NCBI GenBank assembly: GCA_029781975.1
Contig: JAKOVQ010000010.1
Location: 62,001 to 126,000 of the forward strand
From: Acidobacteriota bacterium
GTDB taxonomy: Bacteria; Acidobacteriota; Thermoanaerobaculia; UBA5066
DNA length: 64,000 bases
Direction of reading: 5' to 3'
Part shown: positions 1 through 10,036 of the stretch, piece after piece
How the letters are laid out: each line of letters starts with the position of its first letter
How positions within the stretch are numbered: the first letter of the stretch is position 1
Made by a program: the position numbers and the translations under genes
Notes under the pieces: model-generated
Seen by the model: only the letters and a program-made list of their open reading frames with translations
What the model was told of the DNA's origin: nothing
Databases searched by the model: none

Positions 1-313
1 GCCCCGCGTTCATCACGTCGCGCAGGCTCATCCCCTCGACCAGCTCCATCGCGATGAACGGCATCCCGTTCGCCTGGCCGATCTGGTAGATCGTGACGAT
101 GTTCGGGTGGTTGAGGTTCGACGCCGCGCGCGCCTCGTGGGCGAACCGGATCAGCCTCTCGCGGTCCGCCGACAGCCCGGCCGGCAGGACCTTCAGCGCG
201 ACGTCGCGCCCCAGCCCCTCGTCACGCCCGCGGTAGACCTCCCCCATCCCTCCGGCGCCGAGGAGCGAGACGACCTCGAACGGCCCGAGCCGGGTCCCCG
301 GGGGGAGCGGCAT
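1..313 (-). CDS. Ser/Thr protein kinase, N-terminal part (cut by window edge)
   Basis: The first 104 codons of a Hanks-type protein kinase are present; the rest lies beyond position 1. The glycine-rich loop ([13 protein letters not shown]) appears at about residues 18-30, followed by the VALKVLP lysine strand and the alpha-C region ending with [12 protein letters not shown]. The HRD and DFG motifs are outside the window, so activity and C-terminal architecture cannot be judged. The opening resembles the two PD40-fused kinases at 3983-6835 and 57860-60553, so a similar fusion is likely but is an inference. The ATG at 311-313 is the only good start that keeps the whole ATP loop. It has no Shine-Dalgarno sequence, but a TAATCT hexamer ends 8 nt upstream, suggesting a leaderless message. 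Confidence 0.9.
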   Translation of the reverse strand, partial: MPLPPGTRLGPFEVVSLLGAGGMGEVYRGRDEGLGRDVALKVLPAGLSADRERLIRFAHEARAASNLNHPNIVTIYQIGQANGMPFIAMELVEGMSLRDVMNAG

Positions 314-327
314 GATCGGGCAGATTA
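314..327 (-). promoter_or_regulatory. Putative -10 (TAATCT) of a leaderless promoter for the edge kinase
   Basis: TAATCT reads on the minus strand at 327-322, 8 nt before the ATG at 313. No ribosome binding site is visible, so transcription probably begins at or next to the start codon. Confidence 0.5.
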
Positions 328-445
328 CCTCAGCGGACCGGCCCGATGCTCCGGCGATCCGGACGCCGCGCGCGCGCGGGGCCGCCGAGGCCCGGTCCTC
401 GAAGGTCGTGCCGTTCGTGGAGCGCCGCGAAGGACCCGGAACGAA

Positions 446-477
446 GACGACGGGCGCCCCGGAGGGCGCCCGTCGTC
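446..477 (-). terminator. Stem-loop terminator after the M13 peptidase gene
   Basis: A perfect 13-bp inverted repeat (arms 446-458 and 465-477, loop 459-464) lies 55 bp past the M13 peptidase stop. On the minus strand it is followed by TTCGTT, a weak U tract. This is a probable Rho-independent terminator in a very GC-rich genome. The rest of 314-532 holds nothing else recognisable beyond the kinase promoter. Confidence 0.65.
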
Positions 478-532
478 CGTCACAGGTTCTCGAAAGGCAC
501 GCGGCGCGGGCACGGGCCGGCGCCGCTGCCGG

Positions 533-2605
533 TCACCAGACGCTCGGCCGCTCGGCCTCCGGGCGGACCATCGGGGCGTTCGCCGGGCAGGAGAAGGCCG
601 CGTGGAACTCGGGGAGGTCGGAGAGGGGCCCGAGGACGCGGTACTTGCCGGGGCTGTGAGGGTCGGTGTTCAGGCGGACGCGGGCCGCCTCGTCGCGGAC
701 GTTGTTCCGCCAGATCGTGGCGAAGCTGAGGAAGAAGCGCTGGGCCGGGGTCGAGCCGTCGATGGCGGGGGCCTTCGCCGGGTCGGTCCCGAGCGCCTTG
801 GCGAGGGCCGCGTAGGCGATCTTGAGGCCGCCGAGGTCGGCGATGTTCTCGCCCAGCGTCAGCTTGCCGTTGATCGCCTGGTCGGGGAGCGGCTTGTAGC
901 CGTCGAACTGCCTGACCATCAGGTCGGTCCGCGAGGTGTAGGCCTTGCGGTCCTCGTCGGTCCACCAGTTCTTCAGGTTGCCGTCGGCGTCGTACTGGCT
1001 CCCCGAGTCGTCGAAGCCGTGCGTCATCTCGTGGCCGATGACGACGCCGATGCCGCCGTAGTTCACGGCGTCGTCGGCGTCGGCGTAGAAGAAGGGGGGC
1101 TGGAGGATGCCGGCCGGGAAGACGATCTCGTTCATCGTCGGGCTGTAGTAGGCATTGACGGTCGGGGGAGTCATCCCCCACTCGGTCCGGTCGATCGGCT
1201 TGCCCAGCTTGTCGATGTTGCGCTTGGCCTCGAAGGCGGCGGCGGCCCTGACGTTGTCGAAGTAGGAGCCGCGCGTGATCGTGAGGGAGGAGTAGTCGCG
1301 CCACTTGTCGGGGTAGCCGATCTTCACGCCGAAGGCGGCCAGCTTCTTCAGGGCGGCCTTCTTGGTCTCGGCGCCCATCCAGGGGAGCCCCTCGATCCGG
1401 TCCTTCAGGGCCGCGCGGAGGTTCTCGACGAGGACCTTCATCCGCTCCTTCGACTTCGGGCTGAAGGCCCGCTCGACGTAGAGCTCCCCGAGCGCCTCGC
1501 CGATCGACCGGTCGGTCATCGCGAGGACCCGCTTCCAGCGCTCCTCCTGCTGCGGCACGCCCTGGAGGACCTTGCCGTAGAAGGCGAAGTCCTCCTCGTC
1601 GAAACGCTTCGGGAGGAGGTCGGAGGCCGAGTGGACGAGGTGCCAGCGGAGGTAGGTCTTCCACTGGTCGAGGGGGACCTCCTTCGCCATGGAGGCGAAG
1701 GCGGTGAAGAACTCGGGCTGGCGGACGTTCAGCTCCTGCGCCGGGGAGACGCCGCGCCCGACGAGGTAGGCCTTGAAGTCGAACCCGGGCGCCTTCTTCT
1801 CGAGGTCCGCGAGGGTCATCTTGTTGTAGTTCTTCTGCGGGTCGCGCATCTCGACGCGCGTGCGCGACGCCTTCGCGAGCTTCGTCTCGAACGAGAGGAC
1901 CTCTTCGGCCTCGGCCTTCGCCTTCGCCGCGTCGTCGCCGAGGAGCTCGAGCATCCTCGCGACGTGGCCGACGTACTTCTCGCGGATCCCCTTCGACTTC
2001 TCGTCATCCTTCAGGTAGTAGTCGCGGTCCGGCAGGCCGAGCCCGCCCTGCCCCATCATGACGATGTAACGGGTCGACTCCTTCTGGTCCTGGCCGACGA
2101 AGAAGCCGAAGCCGGCGCCGAGGCGGTTCTTGTGGAGCTCGGCCAGGAGCGCGGGGAGCCCTTCGGCCGACTTGACGGCCGCGACCTTCGCGAGCCACGG
2201 CTCGAGGGGCTTCGTCCCCGCCTTCTCGATGGCGGCCTCGTCCATGCCGGAGGCGAAGAAGTCGCCCACCTTCTGCTGGATGCTCCCCCTGGCCCAGTCG
2301 GTCTTCGCCGACGTCTCCTCGAGGATCGCCTTCAGCACGGCGCGGTTGCGGTCGGCCAGCTCCTCGAAGGCGCCCCAGCGGGCCTTGTCGGCCGGGATGG
2401 GGTTCACCTTGAGCCAGCCGCCGTTGGCGTAGGTGTAGAAGTCGGTGCAGGGGGCGACGGAGGTGTCGCGCGTGGCGGGGTCGAGGGCCTTGACGGGAGC
2501 GGGAGCCGTGGCGGCCGCCGGGGCCGCCGGAGCGGAAGCCGGGCCGGCCGCGAGCGCGGCCGCCGGGAACCCGAGGAGCACGAGGGAGAGGGTCGGGAAA
2601 CGCAT
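533..2605 (-). CDS. Secreted M13 (neprilysin-type) zinc metallopeptidase
   Basis: A 690-residue M13 family endopeptidase of PepO/neprilysin type that cleaves peptides outside the cytoplasm. An N-terminal signal peptide (about residues 1-20) is followed by an Ala/Pro-rich linker and the M13 N domain. The zinc site is H525-E-M-T-H529 in VIGHEMTHGFDD, with the third ligand E586 in GENIADLGG, at the usual spacing of about 60 residues. The substrate-binding motif NAYYSPTMNEIVFPAG precedes it. The C terminus ends in SVW, close to the CxxW end of neprilysins. Length is normal for the family. The ATG at 2605 is preceded by a strong AAGGAGG. It is monocistronic, with a stem-loop terminator at 446-477. 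The substrate is unknown; a role in nutrient peptide breakdown is inferred, as several other exported peptidases lie in the window. Confidence 0.95.
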   Translation of the reverse strand: MRFPTLSLVLLGFPAAALAAGPASAPAAPAAATAPAPVKALDPATRDTSVAPCTDFYTYANGGWLKVNPIPADKARWGAFEELADRNRAVLKAILEETSAKTDWARGSIQQKVGDFFASGMDEAAIEKAGTKPLEPWLAKVAAVKSAEGLPALLAELHKNRLGAGFGFFVGQDQKESTRYIVMMGQGGLGLPDRDYYLKDDEKSKGIREKYVGHVARMLELLGDDAAKAKAEAEEVLSFETKLAKASRTRVEMRDPQKNYNKMTLADLEKKAPGFDFKAYLVGRGVSPAQELNVRQPEFFTAFASMAKEVPLDQWKTYLRWHLVHSASDLLPKRFDEEDFAFYGKVLQGVPQQEERWKRVLAMTDRSIGEALGELYVERAFSPKSKERMKVLVENLRAALKDRIEGLPWMGAETKKAALKKLAAFGVKIGYPDKWRDYSSLTITRGSYFDNVRAAAAFEAKRNIDKLGKPIDRTEWGMTPPTVNAYYSPTMNEIVFPAGILQPPFFYADADDAVNYGGIGVVIGHEMTHGFDDSGSQYDADGNLKNWWTDEDRKAYTSRTDLMVRQFDGYKPLPDQAINGKLTLGENIADLGGLKIAYAALAKALGTDPAKAPAIDGSTPAQRFFLSFATIWRNNVRDEAARVRLNTDPHSPGKYRVLGPLSDLPEFHAAFSCPANAPMVRPEAERPSVW

Positions 2606-2698
2606 CGGTCCTCCTTGCGGCCCGCGAATTTACGCCCTCCGCGGGCGGGAGTCACCGGCAGCGCTCCGCAGGTGCCCGCCGGGGCCGGCGGCCGCCCG

Positions 2699-3346
2699 TC
2701 AGCGGCGGGCGAGGAGGTCGAGGAGGGCCAGCCCCTCCTGGTACGTCTCCGCGACGTCCCCCTCGACCGCCACCTCGTGCGGGAACGCCCGGTACCGCCT
2801 CTCCCAATCCCCCGAGCCGCTCAGGGCGGCCACCAGCATCTCCTCCACGAGCTCCGAGCCGGCGCTGCGGCTCCTCAGGGCCTTGCGGTAACGCGCGGAG
2901 GTCCGATCGAGGACCGCCTTCTCGACGGCGGGCCGGACGAGGACGACCCGGCTCCTCGCCACGACCCTGCCGCCCTCCTCCGAGACCTCGTGCCGGCGGA
3001 CGGCGAGGTCGATCCGGGAGCCGCCGGGGCCCGCGGGAAGCGAGACGACCTCCGTGACGGCGAGCCCGCCGGGGACGGCGCCGACGAGCGCGCGGGATCG
3101 GGCCCCCAGCTGGAGGAGGACCTTCCGGGAGTCGCAGCGGACCACCTCGAGCTCGGAGGCCTCGACCCGGCCATCCGCGAGCGAGCGCTCCCGGAAGCCG
3201 CAGACCGCGAGGTCGACGGCTCCGGCCGCGGCGCGGAGGATCGGCGCGTCCCCCTCGGAGGCGCCGATACCGGCCGGACAGGGACAGGGTGCCGGGGCGG
3301 CCGCGAGGAGGACCGCCAGGGCGAGGGGACCGGCAGGCACGGCCAC
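2699..3346 (-). CDS. Hypothetical exported protein
   Basis: A 215-residue protein that I do not recognise. The first 25 residues form a hydrophobic Ala/Leu segment followed by CPCP, consistent with a signal peptide, possibly a lipoprotein signal, though no clean lipobox is present. The mature part is charged, with alternating beta-like strands and several Val-rich stretches, and has only one or two further cysteines. It starts with GTG 4 bp after the stop of the upstream DUF5675-like gene, so the two are probably co-transcribed. GGAGTG overlaps that stop codon and could act as ribosome binding site. No catalytic motif is visible. Confidence 0.7.
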   Translation of the reverse strand: MAVPAGPLALAVLLAAAPAPCPCPAGIGASEGDAPILRAAAGAVDLAVCGFRERSLADGRVEASELEVVRCDSRKVLLQLGARSRALVGAVPGGLAVTEVVSLPAGPGGSRIDLAVRRHEVSEEGGRVVARSRVVLVRPAVEKAVLDRTSARYRKALRSRSAGSELVEEMLVAALSGSGDWERRYRAFPHEVAVEGDVAETYQEGLALLDLLARR

Positions 3347-3350
3347 CGCC

Positions 3351-3815
3351 TCACTCCACGTTCAGGAGGAAGCTGGAGCCCGCGCTGAAGCCGCCCAGGA
3401 GGACGAAGATCCGCTCCATCGCCTTGCGGCTCTGGGCCACGCCGCCCGAGGTCCGGACCATGCCGGGGGCGACGCAGCCGAGCAGGTCGCTCGGCTTGTT
3501 CGCCGAGTGGATCAGGATGGCCGCCCAGTCCCCCGAAAGGGTCTTCACCCCGTGCCCCTCCTCGCCGCTCGTGGCGACGCGGAAGCAGCGGCCCTTGGAG
3601 GCGTTCGCCTCCATGACGCAGCGGAACGTCCCGCTCGGCAGCGTCACGTACTTCCCGCTCCGCTCGATCGTCGGGAAGGACTCCCCCCCGACCGAGAGGT
3701 ATCCCCGCTTGCCGACGACCCCCGGCGCCTCGTCGACCTTCTCGCCCGTCCTGACGAGCTTCATCTGGCGTGGGTCTCGGTCGGCGTGGTGGCTGTCCTC
3801 GTCGGTCGCTCGCAT
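3351..3815 (-). CDS. DUF5675-like family protein
   Basis: A 154-residue protein that resembles the DUF5675 family: GYLSVGGESFPTIER near residue 38, then the LPSGTFRCVM segment and the conserved WAAILIHSANKPSDLLGC block. The biochemical role of the family is unknown; members occur in phages and in bacterial genomes. Two starts are possible. ATG 3815 has a strong GGGGAGGGG just upstream and is chosen here. ATG 3764 (MKLVRTGEK) fits the usual family N terminus better but has no ribosome site. The C terminus adds a hydrophobic Gly/Phe/Leu tail (VLLGGFSAGSSFLL). It is probably the first gene of a two-gene unit with the exported protein at 2699-3346. The 167 bp upstream (3816-3982) hold no recognisable gene. 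Confidence 0.6.
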   Translation of the reverse strand: MRATDEDSHHADRDPRQMKLVRTGEKVDEAPGVVGKRGYLSVGGESFPTIERSGKYVTLPSGTFRCVMEANASKGRCFRVATSGEEGHGVKTLSGDWAAILIHSANKPSDLLGCVAPGMVRTSGGVAQSRKAMERIFVLLGGFSAGSSFLLNVE

Positions 3816-3982
3816 CGTCCCCTCCCCCGAACGGCAGGGCCGCCCCGCGGTCGCTCGCCGCCGCGGGTTCCCGTCCTTTCCGTCCCCTTCGAGATCGCCG
3901 CGAAGTCTGGGCGGGATCCCGTGCGCCGTCCATGACGGCCGTCACGGTCCGGTCGCGCGGTGGGGGGCGGACCTGCTCCCGG

Positions 3983-6835
<2,853 letters not shown>

Positions 6836-6887
6836 GGCGGGGACAGTGTAGCCGTGCCGCGCGACCCGTCCGGTACGATCGTGCGCC
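6836..6887. promoter_or_regulatory. 52-bp divergent promoter region with two leaderless-type -10 elements
   Basis: The gap between the kinase (minus) and the ABC ATPase (plus) holds TACACT on the minus strand (6850-6845), 9 nt before the GTG at 6835. It also holds TACGAT on the plus strand (6874-6879), 8 nt before the ATG at 6888. Neither start has a Shine-Dalgarno sequence. The -35 regions of each promoter overlap the other, so the two genes may compete for polymerase. Confidence 0.5.
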
Positions 6888-7667
6888 ATGCCTGCCGGCC
6901 CCGACTCCCCGACCGACGCGCGAGGCGGCGGCGCGGTCCCCGCCGCCCGGTTCGCGGGCGCGACGAAGCGGTACGGGTCGCTCCTCGCCCTCTCCGGGCT
7001 GACCCTCGACGTCCCGGCCGGAACCGTCTTCGCCCTCGTCGGCCCGAACGGCGCCGGCAAGACGACGGCGATCGGCCTCCTCACGGGGCTCCTCGCCCCG
7101 ACCGCGGGGACCGCCTCGGTCTTCGGGCACGACGTGGCGCGCGAGCCGCTCGCCGCCAAGCGCCTCCTCGGCTTCGTCCCCGACCGGCCCTACCTCTGGC
7201 CGCGCTGGACGCCGCGCGAGACCCTCCGTTTCGTCGGCGCCGTCTTCGGGGCGCGCGGCCGCGAGCTGGAGAGGAGGATCGGGGAGGAGCTCGAGGCGTT
7301 CGGTCTCGGCGACGCGTCCGACAGGCGGAACGACACCCTCTCGCACGGGACGCGGCAGAAGGTCGCCCTCGCCCAGGCGTTCCTCCACGACCCCGGCCTC
7401 TTCGTCCTCGACGAGCCGATGGTCGGTCTCGACCCGCTGTCGCAGCGGGCGCTGGTGGATCGCCTGCGGGAGCGGACCCGCGCCGGCGCCGCGGTCCTCC
7501 TGACGACGCACCAGCTCTCCCTCGCCGAGGAGGTCGCCGACGCCGTCGGCGTCCTCGTCCGCGGGACGCTCGTGGCGCTCGGCCCCCCCGAGGCCGTCGC
7601 CTCCTCCGCCGGGGAGGGGCGCCTCTCGGAGGTCTTCTTCCCCCTCGCGAGCCCGGACGCGCCGTGA
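6888..7667 (+). CDS. ABC transporter ATP-binding protein
   Basis: A 259-residue ABC ATPase that powers the membrane protein encoded next. Walker A is GPNGAGKTT at 52-60, the signature is LSHGTRQK at 151-158, Walker B with the catalytic Glu is LFVLDEP at 171-177, and the H-loop is in LLTTHQL near residue 209. The signature departs from LSGGQ, as is common in ABC-2-type exporters with large permeases. No fused membrane segments are present. The stop overlaps the permease start (GTGA at 7664-7667), so translation is coupled. Substrate unknown. Classification as an ABC-2-like exporter is inferred from the partner. Confidence 0.95.
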   Translation: MPAGPDSPTDARGGGAVPAARFAGATKRYGSLLALSGLTLDVPAGTVFALVGPNGAGKTTAIGLLTGLLAPTAGTASVFGHDVAREPLAAKRLLGFVPDRPYLWPRWTPRETLRFVGAVFGARGRELERRIGEELEAFGLGDASDRRNDTLSHGTRQKVALAQAFLHDPGLFVLDEPMVGLDPLSQRALVDRLRERTRAGAAVLLTTHQLSLAEEVADAVGVLVRGTLVALGPPEAVASSAGEGRLSEVFFPLASPDAP

Positions 7668-9325
7668 CGTTCGCGGCGCGGGTCGCCCTCGCGAACGGCC
7701 TGAAGGCGGCCGGCCGGGCGCTCCGCCCTTCGTCGGGCTGGGAGGCGGCCGGCGCGCTCGGGGCGGTCGCGACGGCCTTCGCCTTCGCCGCGGCGGAGCT
7801 CTGGGGGCTCCGGGCCGCGGTGGCGCTCGCCCGCCGCGGCCTGCCGGAGCTTCCGGGGATCGTCCCCGCCTGGCTCCTCGAGCGGGGCCTCGGCGGCGCC
7901 CTCGGGGGCGCGGCTCTCCTCCTCGTCCTCGGCACCCTCACGACGGCGGTCTCGACGCTCTTCCTCTCGGAGGAGCTCGCCCACGCGGTGACGCTCCCGA
8001 TCCCGCACGCCTCCCTCTTCCGGCGCCAGGTCGCGGCGACGCTCGTCCTCGCCTCCTCCCCGGCGCTCCTCCTCGCCCTCCCCGCCGTCGCCGCCGCCGC
8101 CCTCGAGGGGCCGCGCGCGCTCCCGGCCGCAATCGGCGCCGGGGCGGCGGTCCTCTCGGTCGTCGTCCTCGCCGGCGTCGCCGGGACGGTCCTCGCGCTC
8201 CTCCTCGTCGCCCTGGTCCCGCCGCGCCGCGCCCTCCTCCTCTCGGCGTCGCTCTCGGGGCTCGGTCTCGCGGCGGCCCTCGTCGGCGCGCGCGCCGCCC
8301 GCCCCGAGCGGCTCTTCGACCCGATCGCGCTCCTCGAGCTCCTCGAGAAGGTGGGCGGGACGCCCCCTCCGTCCCCCGGGGCCGACCCGATCGCCGTCGC
8401 CGCGCGCCTCGCGGCGCGGGCCGTCCTCGGGAGCGGCGCGGCCGCGCTCGGGTCGCTCGCGCTCCTCGCAGGCGCCGTCGCGCTCCTCCTCCTCGCCGGC
8501 GCCGCCCTCGCCCCGCTCCATCTCCGCCTCCTCCGCCGGAGCCGGGAGGAGGCCGACGCGCCGGCCGGGCGCCGGCGAGCGGGGCGGCCCGCCGCCTCCC
8601 TCGAAGGGATCCTCCTCCGGGCCGAGCTCGCCACGCTCCTGCGCGACGCCGCGACTCCCGGCCAGCTCGGGACGCTCGCCGCGGTCTTCGTCCTCGACCT
8701 CCTCAACCTCAGGCTCCTCCCGACCGGCGACGCGGGCGCCCGCGACCTGGTGGCCGGGCTCCAGACCGGCCTCGCCCTCTTCCTCGTCTCGGCGCTCTCG
8801 CTCCGCTTCGCCTACCCGGCGGTCTCCACCGACGGGCGCGCCGCGCTCGTCCTCCGGTCGCTCCCCCTCTCGCCGGTCCGACACCTCCTCGTCCGGTGGG
8901 CCGTCCGCGCCGTCCCGGCCGTGGCCGCCGCGCTCCTTCTCGTCGGCGCGAGCGCGGCGGCGCTTCGGCCCGGACGGGACGCCGTCGTCGCGTCGCTCCT
9001 CGTCGCGCTGGTGGGAGGCGCGGCGATCCCGGCGCTCCACGTGGGGCTGGGAGGCGTCCTCCCCCGCTACGACCCGCCGAACCCCGTGGCGGTCGCCCTC
9101 GGTCCGGGAGGCCTCCTCGCGATGGGGCTCTCCACGCTCCTCGCCGTCGTCCCCGTCGCCGCCGTCTCCGACGGCATCCTGGGCCTCGTCGACGCGCTGG
9201 CGCGGGTGCCGGTCGAGCGGGGCCCGCTCCTCGCCGCGTGGACCTCCGCCGCGCTCGCCCTCGGGGCGGGCGCGCTGGCGGCCGCCGCTCGCCGGCTGCC
9301 GCGGGCGGACGTCTCCGGCGGGTGA
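7664..9325 (+). CDS. Large ABC transporter membrane protein (permease)
   Basis: A 553-residue polytopic protein starting at GTG 7664 inside the stop of the ABC ATPase gene. About a dozen Ala/Leu/Val-rich membrane segments alternate with short loops. A charged central loop (RRSREEADAPAGRRR and neighbours, about residues 295-310) splits it into two halves. Length and repeated hydrophobic halves match large ABC-2-type permeases that pair with a single ATPase, so a homodimeric exporter is the likely complex. I see no motif that identifies the substrate. The ATPase and permease form a two-gene operon from the promoter at 6874. Confidence 0.8.
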   Translation: MTFAARVALANGLKAAGRALRPSSGWEAAGALGAVATAFAFAAAELWGLRAAVALARRGLPELPGIVPAWLLERGLGGALGGAALLLVLGTLTTAVSTLFLSEELAHAVTLPIPHASLFRRQVAATLVLASSPALLLALPAVAAAALEGPRALPAAIGAGAAVLSVVVLAGVAGTVLALLLVALVPPRRALLLSASLSGLGLAAALVGARAARPERLFDPIALLELLEKVGGTPPPSPGADPIAVAARLAARAVLGSGAAALGSLALLAGAVALLLLAGAALAPLHLRLLRRSREEADAPAGRRRAGRPAASLEGILLRAELATLLRDAATPGQLGTLAAVFVLDLLNLRLLPTGDAGARDLVAGLQTGLALFLVSALSLRFAYPAVSTDGRAALVLRSLPLSPVRHLLVRWAVRAVPAVAAALLLVGASAAALRPGRDAVVASLLVALVGGAAIPALHVGLGGVLPRYDPPNPVAVALGPGGLLAMGLSTLLAVVPVAAVSDGILGLVDALARVPVERGPLLAAWTSAALALGAGALAAAARRLPRADVSGG

Positions 9326-9344
9326 GCCTCCCAGGCTCCGCGGA

Positions 9345-9370
9345 CCTCGCGAGCCTCCCTCGCGAGCCTC
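9345..9370. repeat. 13-bp tandem repeat, two copies
   Basis: Two perfect head-to-tail copies of CCTCGCGAGCCTC, each containing the 8-bp palindrome CTCGCGAG, lie 20 bp after the permease stop. The function is unknown; the palindromes could form small hairpins at the transcript end. Confidence 0.6.
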
Positions 9371-9517
9371 CCGGCGCCGTCCCGCCCCTTTCCCTTGACG
9401 CTCCCCCACCCGCAGCGCACGATGTCGACAGAGCTACGGGTCCAGATGGATCGGGTCCCGGGAGGGCCGGTGCCGCCACGCGGCATGGCCCGGCTTCGTG
9501 CTCGGGAGGTGCCGCCC

Positions 9518-9991
9518 ATGCCCTCCGCCGTCGACGAGATCCGCGTCTCCCCGGCCCCCCTCGAGGAGCTGCTGTCGGAGCGGATGCGCGACCTGGGGAC
9601 GGAGAACGCCTTCCGGATCGGCGCCGACATCCGGCAGGTCGAGGCGACGGGCTTCCGGGTTCACGGCCGCCGCGCTCGAGCCGGTGATCGGCGAGGGGAC
9701 GCGCCTCGCCGTCCTCGACTTCCCGTCGAACCCGACCGGCGGCGTCGCGACCCGCGAGGACCTCGAGTCGCTCGCCGACGTGATCCTCCGGCGGGCCCCC
9801 CGGAACGCCCGCGTCACCTCCGACGAGGTCTACGAGGACGTCCTCTTCGACGGGGCGCAGCTCTTCACGACCCTCGACATCAATTCCAGATGTTCCTCCT
9901 CTTCCGGCACTCTCTCGCCACGATGGACCGAAAATCGTTCGGGAGGATCGGATGCGAGGACCGGCACTTCCTCGGGATCTCGATCTCGTGA
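9518..9991 (+). pseudogene. PLP-dependent aminotransferase relic with two internal deletions
   Basis: Three pieces of one class I/II aminotransferase survive in different frames. Piece 1 starts at ATG 9518 with GGGAGGT upstream and encodes the N-terminal block ending RMRDLGTENAFRIGADI. Piece 2 (about 9655-9875, shifted frame) encodes FTAAALEPVI, LDFPSNPTGGVATRED and TSDEVYEDVLFDG, the cofactor-binding core. Piece 3 (about 9920-9991, first frame again) encodes MDRKSFGRIG and HFLGISIS, the usual C-terminal block. The segments that normally sit between 1 and 2, and between 2 and 3 (including the Schiff-base lysine), are missing. The product cannot be functional. It was once the gene upstream of the transketolase. 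Family identity is good; exact junctions are approximate. Confidence 0.8.
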
Positions 9992-10036
9992 GGCCGGCCC
10001 CGTCGCGGAGGGGGTCGGGGCGGAGGAGGTGAAGCC

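Noticed and set aside
107-3388. A 1093-codon open frame on the plus strand antisense to the M13 peptidase
   Set aside because: It lies opposite a gene with clear zinc-peptidase motifs. Its translation is Arg/Gly/Glu-rich with no fold, as expected when a high-GC gene is read backwards.
9395-9517. Possible extension of the aminotransferase relic upstream of 9518
   Set aside because: The added residues match nothing in aminotransferases, and the ribosome site is placed for the ATG at 9518.
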